A stretch of 64,000 nucleotides of DNA. Origin: Drosophila persimilis. Its lineage: Eukaryota; Arthropoda; Insecta; Diptera; Drosophilidae. The DNA is taken from positions 6,076,001 through 6,140,000 of the forward strand of contig NW_020825312.1 of assembly GCF_003286085.1 (NCBI RefSeq), written 5' to 3'. The notes beneath the pieces are model-generated. The model made no database searches, was not told the DNA's origin, and saw only the letters and a list, made by a program, of their open reading frames with translations. The stretch's first letter is position 1. Each line of letters starts with the position of its first letter. A program made the translations under genes and the position numbers. Shown piece by piece: positions 51,828 through 61,100 of this stretch.

Positions 51828-53693
51828 ATGAAGAGCTTTGTAAGTGACCGACAAAAAAACAAGAAAATAAACAGAATCAGAAACAGAGACAAAATTAATA
51901 TAAATAAGAGATGCTAAATCGAGACATTTTTTTATGGTGCCGCATGTGAAAAAAGGATGCAGTGAAAGTGTAAACGCAAAAGATTTATTGCATTGTCCTT
52001 CCAAATGGAACTCCATGAAAAATTATATATGTAATTGAGGGAAGACTGTGGTAACAGTATGGAAGGCAACAAGGATGAAAGCTTCCATCTGAATGGAATC
52101 TGATAGGTTCCACAGCTTGCAGTGCCAAGCTTACTGGTGGAAAGAAGGCTTTCCATTGCTTTCCATTAAGAGATCGATCTATCAACTTTGAGGTGCTACT
52201 GCTCTGTCCCCGTTTCAGCGGTCAGAAGAGGCGAAATCATCGAATGACAAATCTTGAAGCGACTAAAAACAGACATATAACCATTACTGCCTCGTCCCAA
52301 AACTAAATCAAATAAATCAAATAAACGTATTAGCTGGCGCTCTAGCAACAACAAGGAACCCCAAGAAACGCGCGAGACAATGCGACGACTACGACGTCAA
52401 GGCAAATAAAACAAAGCGGCCACAGCGCGACTGATGCGCGACTCCAGCGCTGGCAAAGCCGCCAGCAAAACGCTGGCAAAGCGCACGCCACTTTGATTAA
52501 TTGGCCGCTAATGCTAAATGCAAAAGACTTCGTCTGAAATTAAAACATTAACTGCAAAAAGCGCCCAGCTATTTTGTCAGTGATTTATGCCGTGCGACTT
52601 GGACATGTGTTTAGATATATCTGTGGATAAATGGAGGGACTTGTCCCGATCGATTTCCTTTGACTAATTTCCGTTCCGTTTTCTGCTCTTCATTTTTCAG
52701 TTGTTGTTGTTGGCCTGCTTTGCGGCGCTGGCGGTGGCCGATGTGAAGCATCTGACGGACCGGAATCTGGATCTGTTTAAGTACGATCCCAGCGATATCT
52801 ACACCCTGCCGGAGGACATTGACGACGACAAGCCGGCGGTGCACTTCAGCGGCGATGTGATGAAGGCCAAGACCGAGAAGCTGCAGAACTACAATTCCGG
52901 CAAGAAGTTCAAGTTGGAGTGAGTACAACGGCATCATTCGCATCGGTCTATCGCTGCAGCTGTACTAAGTCCGCGATGCCCTTTCCCCATTCCCTATTCC
53001 CTCCGCAGACTGAAGACGCAGAACGGCATTGAGGTGAGCAGCGTGGGAAAACTGAAGGACGACAAGACCTTTGTGGTCAGTGGGTCGTACTCCTTCACCG
53101 GCGCCGATGGCAAGCGCTACAAGACCCGCTACACGGCCGACGAGTTCGGCTACCATCCCATCACCGAACTGGATCTGGACATTCCCGAGTAAGTTTTGCA
53201 CAACATGCCGGAGTTCCGAAGGAGATATCCTTATCGTGTGATCTTTGTGTGTGTCTGCAGGCCCCAGCCCCTGGTCGCAGCTGGCCAGAGGCCCGCCGTG
53301 GATGCCAGCAGTCTGTTGGGCAACAAGAACCGCTTCCAGTTCCTCCAGCAGAGCCTCAACCCTGAGCAGGCCGGTCCCCTGCGCGGCAGCGGCCAGAGCG
53401 GCGACGACTACAGCTACACGCCCCAGAAGGATGGGGCCAACGGCCCGCTCTTCAGCTCCCCCAACCTCGGTGGCCAGCAGACACAGTCCAGCGACTACTA
53501 CGGCAATGCTAATGGAGCCTTCGGCAATGGCAATGGCAATGGATTCGGCAATGGATTTGGCAACGGAAATGGATTTGGAAATGGAAACGGCAATGGATTC
53601 GGCAACGTGAATGAGTATGGAAACGGCTATGATTACCAGGCACCCAAAGTGCCGTTGGTGACGCCATCGCGCCAGTACCTGCCCGTAGCATAG
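51828..53693 (+). CDS. Cpr11A: RR-type cuticular protein, 280 aa, four exons (Cpr11A-like)
   Basis: Exons 51828-51839, 52701-52918, 53009-53188, 53261-53693 (TAG); all phases agree. The tiny first exon MKSF joins LLLLACFAALAVADVKH to give a signal peptide, the classic fly cuticle layout. The chitin-binding Rebers-Riddiford region is in exon 3: FKLELKTQNGIEVSSVGKLK, then GSYSFTGADGKRYKTRYTADEFGYHP, matching the G..Y.A.E.GY.P core. It would bind chitin in the exoskeleton. The C-terminal half has Gln/Ser-rich sequence, then about a dozen GN/GFGN units at residues ~215-255, ending VTPSRQYLPVA. A TATA box precedes it and AATAAA follows at 54100. The symbol rests on domain type and chromosomal company (Rab40, Mks1); the neighbouring paralogue Cpr11B is the main alternative. 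Confidence 0.88.
51840..52700 (+). other. First intron of the RR cuticle gene
   Basis: An 861-base intron between the MKSF exon and the rest of the signal peptide, from gtaagt to tttttcag. Long first introns in cuticle genes often carry control elements. Nothing specific was identified. Confidence 0.8.
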
Positions 53694-53947
53694 GTATCCA
53701 CCCGAATCCCCCTCCCCAGTCCCAGTCCCAGTCCCGCTCCCCTGCGCCCCCGCTTACAGCTGCAAGTATTTAGGTTTAAGTGCAACTCCAACAGGAACCA
53801 CACATCCAACAACAACAACCAGAGTAAAAAGATAGTGAAATTTTGTTTTTGTTTGTATCATTTTTTAGTGTTATATACAATGCACAATATTGTATGATAT
53901 TATACCTCTATATATATATATTGATATATAGTATAATATGTATATCT

Positions 53948-54032
53948 ACACCACACACGCACACACACAAGCACACAACAACACACACACACGCACACAC
54001 GCACACACAAGCACACAAAAAACACAAACACA
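53948..54032. repeat. Imperfect CA microsatellite in the cuticle gene 3' UTR
   Basis: ACACAC runs with GC and AA interruptions over about 85 bases. Confidence 0.85.
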
Positions 54033-54099
54033 AACACACCAACCCCGACAAAAGACAAGAAACGAATCTATGTATATACACTGAGTGATATTAGTAGTA

Positions 54100-54105
54100 A
54101 ATAAA
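54100..54105 (+). terminator. Probable poly(A) signal of the RR cuticle gene
   Basis: AATAAA about 405 bases after the stop, at the end of an AC-rich 3' UTR. Confidence 0.5.
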
Positions 54106-54679
54106 ATGGCTAAACTAACTCCGGAGTGTGTTCTATTCTTCTGCAAGGAGTATTACCAGGGGACGGTTGGTCCCCTCCCCAAAGGTCTCACCTGAGATAC
54201 CGCCTCAAGAAATTGAAAATCTCAAAATTGAGAGAGTCTACTGACAGGATTTGGGAAATAAGTCCCACCAAAGTGCTGCTTAACTTCCATTAAAAGTCCA
54301 AACATACAGGGAGAGGTCATCCACATATAGTAATAATAAGAATAATACACTAGTAGTGCCAGGAGAATGGTGGCTGCAAAAGGTGCTCTGGTGCAGGTGC
54401 CTTTGGAGATAAATCCATCCATATTTTGGGATCGAAAATATATCAGTTGTATCCTTAAGGAAAGCCCGGATACATAAGTCCAGGACATAAGTCCTTTCAA
54501 AGAGCTATAAAGTACGATAGGACTGGTATAGACCAGAATATAATGGCCCACATTCCATCTACGACTCCATCACAGATGAATTATTTATAATCTTATATTA
54601 TATTTCTTAATGCTGCTACGAAGCGGCTAACTCAGTCTAGTTTTCGCATGGAAGGAAGCGGAAGAGTGCAGAGGTCCTA
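54106..54679. other. Convergent intergenic region between the cuticle gene and Mks1
   Basis: The two genes end towards each other here. It probably holds the Mks1 3' UTR on its right side. No other gene is seen. Confidence 0.5.
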
Positions 54680-56803
54680 TCAATACGAGGCTTGGTGGCC
54701 CAAGAGCGACCGAATGCGCTCCCTGGCCTGCACAAAGGCAGCTATCACCTCGTCCAGCGTGCTATTCCTGTCCGTCTCGCTTTCCTCGCTGCTGTTCGGG
54801 CCCATGTCCATCTTCAGCTGTACCAGCATCTCCGGCTGGCCCTGCTGTAGCTTGCGAATGCGGAAAACCAGTGAGCCAGTGTTCCGCATGGCCTTTGCGG
54901 TGTCCAGACTGAGGCGCGTGTGGAGACTGGATTCGGGCTTGGAACGGCCCCTGAAGTAGGCCACAAAGTCGAAGTTCTGGCGTCCGCCAATGAAGTATCG
55001 GTTGAGGGTGTCCAGCCAGCTGCCCAGCGGACGGGTGCACTGCAGTCGCAGGCCTTCGCCGGAAGACGGTGGAAGCGGGTCCATCAGGGAGCAGGCGAAG
55101 TGGGCATAGCCCTCGCAGCGTTCGCGCTGCCATCCGTCGATGCTGATTACCTCGAAGTAGACGTGGAGCAGGTGGACGGGATCGAACTGCTCCTCGCAGA
55201 GCAGCGTCAGCTGCCAGCAGTGCGCCAGGTGGGCACAACGGGAGTCGCCCGCGCCCAGGCATGTGGCTGTGGCGCCGCGCAAAGGGAAGGGATTGCTGCC
55301 GGTCGCCATCGTCTCCACCATGGTGTGGGGAGGCGGCTGGATGAAGTAACGCACATGGATGTTGGGGTGCTCGAAGTGCTGGGCCTCATGTATCTCCAGC
55401 AGCAGCGAGACGCGGCGCATCCGCTTGGGCGGCATCTCGAAGTGGCTTAGGATACGTAGCTCCGTGGTGAGGGACCGCTGTCCCTGGAAGTAGTCCAGTA
55501 AGTCCTGCGAGCTGGCATTCGGAGGCACAGGAAACTCCTCATCTGACCCCACGCTCGTCTCCTCACTCTGCTGGTGCTCTGAGCTCCCTCCACTGAGCAG
55601 GCCCTCCATCCGCATGTTCCACTCCTCGCTGCCCACCGCCTCCAGCGGCGTGACGCTCTGGAAGCCGTAGCAGTAGAGCTGGCGGCAGTCGTCGACTCTG
55701 TCGATCACCACCTCGTAGTCCATGTCGTCAGCGCTGCAGGTGAAGTCCGGATAGACATAGACCAGCCCCAGCGCAGGCGAGTACCGGATGGTCACCAGCA
55801 GAGTGTCCTCCTGCAGGTCGGCAAAGACGTACATTACCTGGAAGCCGTCGGCGTGGAACTGGCGCGCCTCCTGTGGCAGGTGCTCCTCGCCGTCCGCTTC
55901 GATCAGCGTGTGGATGAGGCAGGTGCGGGCCGCGAAGTTCGGATCCTCTATGACCGACACCTGGGACATGGACGCCGAGGAGCTGCCCCCGTTGGGGAAC
56001 CACGTCATCGTGTCCGACCCACTGCGACAGCGCTTCGATTTGTGTATCCTGCGGTGCACGTGCACCAATTCCTCTTTTGCCAGCTCCTGCTGCTCCTCCT
56101 CCAACAGCAGATGGTTCTGCTGCAGCTCTATGATGTCCTGGGCCCAGCGGTGGTAGCGGCGCTGCAGCTGCGTAGTGTAGGTGTCCGCATCCTGGCTGTA
56201 GGTCTCTAGCTCTGCACGACTGAAGTACTTTTGCTGCCAGGCAATCTGCAGGTTTGCCGTGCACCCGTTGCACAGCTCCTTGTTGAGGGCGTAGAAGGCC
56301 CGGCTGGCGTCGCTGATTTCGTTCCACATGTTCAGCTCCTGGGGCTGAGCGGCCTGGCTCTCCGTCTCAGTGTCCGCCTCCGCCTCCGCCTCCGCCTCTG
56401 ACGGACGATCCTGCTCCAGCTCCGTCTCCGTCTCTGGCTGGAGCGTGAGGGCTCCCCGGGGATTGACCAATGTGCTGTAACTACGTTGGGAGCTCGAGCT
56501 CCAGCGCGTCGAGCCTCTGCCCAGATTGTAGTAGTTGTAGTAGATCTGCTTGCCGAAGCCCTCGCTGAAAATGGGATCGTCGCACATCGGCACAAAAATA
56601 AAGCAGTCGTCATAGAAATTCCGTTCGGTTACTACGGTGCTGGCGCTGGGCGTGCTGTAGATTCCAGCTCCGGCGTAGTCCAGCTTCGGGACTGGCAGCC
56701 ACTCGCTCAGGTGCCGCAGCTTGATATCCAGCCGCAAGTCGGTGATTTTCCCACTGAGGCGGTAGATGCCCGTACGCTTAGTGTCTCTGCATTTTTCCGT
56801 CAT
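54680..56803 (-). CDS. Mks1: Mks1, B9-domain protein of the ciliary transition zone, about 707 aa, single exon
   Basis: The open frame extends 11 codons upstream with no ATG; the first ATG (56803) gives MTEKCRDTKRTGIYRLSGKI, a sensible start. The B9 domain, a C2-like fold of the MKS complex, lies at about residues 460-670: RVSLLLEIHEAQHFEHPNIH, YFIQPPP, WQLTLLCEEQFDP, VYFEVISIDGWQRERCEGYA, then RPLGSWLDTLNRYFIGGRQ and the final LVFRIRKLQQGQPEMLVQL. The N-terminal half has a conserved part (ITDLRLDIKLRHLSEWLPVP; YDDCFIFVPMCDDPIF) and an acidic insertion of Glu/Ala repeats. A helical stretch rich in Gln/Glu (about residues 195-255) may be a coiled coil. In flies MKS proteins act in sensory-neuron and spermatocyte cilia, with B9d1/B9d2 partners. 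A near X-box lies about 330 bases upstream. Confidence 0.95.
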   Translation of the reverse strand: MTEKCRDTKRTGIYRLSGKITDLRLDIKLRHLSEWLPVPKLDYAGAGIYSTPSASTVVTERNFYDDCFIFVPMCDDPIFSEGFGKQIYYNYYNLGRGSTRWSSSSQRSYSTLVNPRGALTLQPETETELEQDRPSEAEAEAEADTETESQAAQPQELNMWNEISDASRAFYALNKELCNGCTANLQIAWQQKYFSRAELETYSQDADTYTTQLQRRYHRWAQDIIELQQNHLLLEEEQQELAKEELVHVHRRIHKSKRCRSGSDTMTWFPNGGSSSASMSQVSVIEDPNFAARTCLIHTLIEADGEEHLPQEARQFHADGFQVMYVFADLQEDTLLVTIRYSPALGLVYVYPDFTCSADDMDYEVVIDRVDDCRQLYCYGFQSVTPLEAVGSEEWNMRMEGLLSGGSSEHQQSEETSVGSDEEFPVPPNASSQDLLDYFQGQRSLTTELRILSHFEMPPKRMRRVSLLLEIHEAQHFEHPNIHVRYFIQPPPHTMVETMATGSNPFPLRGATATCLGAGDSRCAHLAHCWQLTLLCEEQFDPVHLLHVYFEVISIDGWQRERCEGYAHFACSLMDPLPPSSGEGLRLQCTRPLGSWLDTLNRYFIGGRQNFDFVAYFRGRSKPESSLHTRLSLDTAKAMRNTGSLVFRIRKLQQGQPEMLVQLKMDMGPNSSEESETDRNSTLDEVIAAFVQARERIRSLLGHQASY

Positions 56804-58084
56804 CTCTCTTTTTCTGTTTTCTGCAGAACTGGACAATTTTCGATATTTTTTTGTTTTGTGTTCGAATTTCGCCGGTCGTTATGACAATACGTCGTTCATG
56901 AACGAACTTATCAACAAAGAACTATTCACTACAGTGAACGAACTAAGTTCATTTTTATCGGAAATTGTATTTCCCAATTTATATATTCCGTTTCGTATTT
57001 GCAGCTACCTAGGCCCCTCAGCACTGAAATATAATTTTGTCCGATAAATTAATCCATTTTCCATTCCATTGTTGATGGAATATGGATCGAACAAATAAGG
57101 TCAAAATGTCCACAAAGCTGAGTTCATATCGCTACATGGCAACTGCACAGGTATGAAATGATCTACATGATTTCTACATCGCTATAATAATACCGATACT
57201 ATTGAAGAAAGCTGTGTGTAAAGTGTGTAAGCTGGAGAGGGAACATAATCGAACGAACTCATTAAGAACATTAATTCTTTAAATTACTCAACAAAGAAAA
57301 CAGAAAGGTAGAGCTTCGCCACATGCCATCCAGTAATGAATATTATCTATAATAAAATAATTTAAATTCATACATCGATACCGCCAGGTATCGATAACTG
57401 CCGAAACTCATACTTGGAACGCAAAACTCATATTTGTGTACAAGCCCTGTAAACATTCATGGTAAATTAAGTATCGGGGTGGATTTTAGCTCTAATGCGT
57501 GCTATTTTACTCGTTTTACTCGTGCTCCAAACTTGTTTTACCTTGCCGGCAACATGTTTTCTAGCCACATGTGGCCGAGCAACATCTGAAAGCGGGTGTA
57601 TTTGAAAGCACGGGCCTTGCCTCCCCCATTTCCCACCATTTTCAAAAAAGCCGCGGACAAGAAAACAACAGAAAAATAGTGTCGAATTTTTTCTGAAATC
57701 GGAAAGTCCGCTGATATATCCCTGATATATATATTGTCGAAAAAATATATATATTAATATTTGCCCTTGCGTGCTGGTCGTGCTCTCTCTTCCCGCGTTG
57801 TTTTGTCTTCTGCTTTCTGGAGCTTTGCGCGCGCGCAACCACGGATCGTCCGAGAGAACATTTCCCATCGAACAACAGCAATCATTAAATTGTAATAAAT
57901 AATATATAATAAACTTAATCTGCTGCCGCGACAGTGAAAGTGCACTCTGCGGCACACTCGCTTCTTTTTTTTTTTGTCAATTTTGTTTTTGTTGAGTGAC
58001 TTATTCCGTACGATTGTAAAATCAACCGTTTATTTGCAGCTTGCAGCGTGACACCAACGAGACACTTAATCAACTTTGACCAAA
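56804..58084. promoter_or_regulatory. Divergent promoter region between Mks1 and the next + strand gene
   Basis: Contains an RFX-like half-palindrome GCTACATGGCAAC (57131-57143) and a perfect DRE TATCGATA (57389-57396), with another ATCGATA about 15 bases upstream. There is no TATA box close to either gene. The GC-richer stretch at 57780-57960 is probably leader of the + strand gene. The sites are seen; their use is inferred. Confidence 0.5.
57131..57143. promoter_or_regulatory. X-box-like (RFX) site upstream of Mks1
   Basis: GCTACATGGCAAC matches the RFX consensus GYTRYY-N1-RRHRAC at all but one position. Fly ciliary genes, B9/MKS genes among them, are RFX targets, so this is the expected regulator. 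The mismatch and the ~330-base distance to the ATG leave it uncertain. Confidence 0.45.
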
Positions 58085-58105
58085 ATGCAGCAAAAGGTTG
58101 AAGAG
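58085..58105 (+). CDS. Possible first coding exon of a gene continuing beyond the window
   Basis: ATG in good fly context (ccaaaATGcag) encodes MQQKVEE, followed by a donor-like GTTAGT in phase 0. The sequence before it looks like a 5' leader downstream of a DRE. If not spliced, the frame stops about 17 codons later. No downstream exon was found up to 64000, so the first intron would exceed 5.8 kb. Gene identity cannot be told from seven residues. Confidence 0.35.
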
Positions 58106-61100
58106 GTTAGTACCAGTCCCTCGTACACCGTATATCGTACACCGTACAGTGATAAATGCTAAGGAAGAACAGAACCCTCGCTGGGGCCAGAACCAGTACC
58201 AGTACAGTGGTAGCTGCTTGGCACCCACCCGTACAGTGATAAGTGATAGGGGTGACCCTGTGAAAAGTGTGAACGAAAACAAATGTATCGCAAAAGCTCT
58301 CCTCGTGGACACATTTGATCGAAGATTCTCCTCCATGGGGCCTGTTTCTGTTCCTCCCGTGATCGGGGATTCTCGTTCTTTTTTTTTTTACTAGAAAGAG
58401 CCTTCTATTTGGGTCTGTTTTCCTGGTTTCATTATGATCGGGATGATCCTTCCGTTTGTGTCTCTCGATCCTGTTTTCATGGGCTTTCCTTCTGTACCTC
58501 CTCCTCCCCTGTGCATTGAACTCTGGCGCACGCCGCCCCCGCATGCTGCCGACGTCGACGCTGAGGCTGAAGCTGAAGCTGAGGCTGAGGCTGCGCTGCT
58601 GCTGTTCTTGTGCTTCTGCCGTGACGTTCCACTCACTGATTCTCCACTATTTCAACCCACAAAAACAACAAGAACAACAACAGCAGCGTAAAGAAAGGGA
58701 AGAGGAAGAGGAGAAACAATAGCAGCACCAAAGAGAGAGACAGAGAGAAACAACAACGTCCTCATTGTACATCAAACGATTTTGTTTGGTTTTCCATTTA
58801 CATGTTTTTGTTGTTCCTTCTCATCATCTTCTTCTGCTGCTTCTTTCTTTCTTTCTTTCTTTCTTTTTTCTTTTTTTTTTTTTGTACTTTTATGTTATTT
58901 GCTCTCCTTCTCCCACTCTGCAGTCTTCAACCACCCCCTCTCCACCCACGCGTGTACCATTGTTGGTTTTGTTTTTGTCTGTTTCTCTGTTGTTTTGTTG
59001 ATGTTGTTGTTGTTGTCCTCGCTATTTGCACAGTTGCCATTTTCAGTGCCGCCGCGTAGCCCCCATCCCCATCCCCATCCCCACCAAACCTACGTGGAGT
59101 GTGGAGTGTTTTTTTGGGAGCCAGCAGCCCCATGGTGATCTTTTTTGTACGGAGTGCAATCGCCCAGTCATGGCCGCAGCAGTGAAATTTTCTTTTCTTT
59201 TCTATTGTTTTGTTTGCACCCCCCACCCCCCACCTCCCGACTCCAATCTCCCTCCTGCCTTTAAGAAGATCTAGCAAGAAGATCTGCTAAGAAGATTGGA
59301 GAAGCTGCGGACGACGGCGTTACCTCCCATCAAGCCAAAAAGTGTGCCAGAAATGTCAAGTTCGATAAACAATCTGTTTCAAAACGATTAGGAAAGACGA
59401 TTAGGGAGACAGAGAGAGAGAGAGAGAGATAGGGAACCGAACTATTAGATACCCTAATTGATAGAATTTAATTTAAAAGATCAACAATCCACTATTATCC
59501 AAAATTTGTTGGTTTTTCTGACCAACCGGAAAACATCAATTTCCCAATAATAGATCTCCCAAGGAAGGTGTGCGATATAGGATGATCTTGGACTGCCAGA
59601 ATATGTGAGGATAGAACGACAGGGACTCAGATAGGGACTACTTATAGTCTGTGCAGACTGTGCATATGGTGGAAGGGATGATAGGGAAAATGCACGGCGT
59701 CCAAAACCTTGTCTTATCAGGTGACAAGTGACAGCAGAATAACACGACAAGCGACCAAAAGACAAACAGCCAGACAGCCAGACAGCCCGACAGCAGCATA
59801 AATATAACAGCTGTTTTTACAGCTTAATCAACAGCATGGCCGAAGTGAGATGAGATGAGAACAGCGAGGAAAAAGAAAACAATTAAAAAATGAATTTTCG
59901 GTTTTGTTTCAAGAGAAGAAACACGGAACCACCGACATCCAAAAGAGCCAGCCACACGACAGTCAACATTCAACATTCAATGCCAGTTCCCAGTTGCAAG
60001 TAAAAGTCGAAAAACCTGTAGAGAACACACTCAGTGGCAGAGGCAGAGTCAGAGGCAGACAGAGTAGAGTGGGGCAGAGATGACTGTCCGTGACCCAAAT
60101 AAATGGAAACGAACGAAAAATGCCTCAAGAATTGCAATGGACAGCGGTTCCAAGATGACGACAGACGATGGACGACGAACAATGGAGTGGAGCGGAGCGG
60201 AGTGGAGTGGATTGAGGGGGCAGGGGGCAGGGGGCAAAGGGGCAGACATGGTCAAGTGATTGAGACCGGCTGATGATTGGCCATGGCAGAAGATTGAGCT
60301 TGAGGATCTCCCCGATGCGATTCAGGCCAAGCTGAAGATCACTCCATGATGGGATCTCGTGGGTCAGCCAGCCAAACGGATGGATAGGTTAGGCCTCAGT
60401 TCCGTAAAGAGTAAAGGCCAGGGAAAGGGCCAGGCCTTGGTCCTGCTCAACTTTTTCCTCCGATTCGTTTCGTATTTAGAAAAACCCCCAACTAAAAATA
60501 AAAATAAGAAAAAACGCCGAAACCGAGACCGAGATCGTAATCGAAACCGAAACCGGTTAGAATTTGACGCATCATTTTGTTGCAGTTGTTTTTTAGTCTA
60601 TTAAAATTTTGCTTTTTTCTGCATTGCGGACACAGCGGACACCGCGGACACCGCGGACACGCCGGACATGCGACGGGAGACGTCCGACAACGGCATTTTG
60701 TCGGACTTGTAGTAAAATGTTCACGTTTTGCTATTGAAAGTAAAATGGCCGGGACGGGCAAACCGGTACACAGAAAATGCAAATAAAATACACAAAAACC
60801 GACACCCAAGCGTTGATCCTGGAAGCCTGAAAGCCTGAAAGCCGCTTTGTCAAATGCCTAATGAATGGCTTTATTTAATGCACTTTTCAGTCAAACAAAT
60901 GTACATAAATCCCACACCAAAAACCCGAAAATAATGACCATAATTATGGAGGAAAGGGTACAGAGTCTGTCTGACAGACAGACTGACAGACAGACGGACA
61001 GACAGACAGCTACCTGATCTTGTTAGAGCCCCAAAGCCAAGAGATACTTATGATAGAAGATATTTTGTGAAGAGAGAGGGCTGGTTCTCTTCCTCCCCCA

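Noticed and set aside
54920-56209. Several + strand frames of 100-180 codons
   Set aside because: Shadows of Mks1 on the other strand; no start context, domain or conservation signal.
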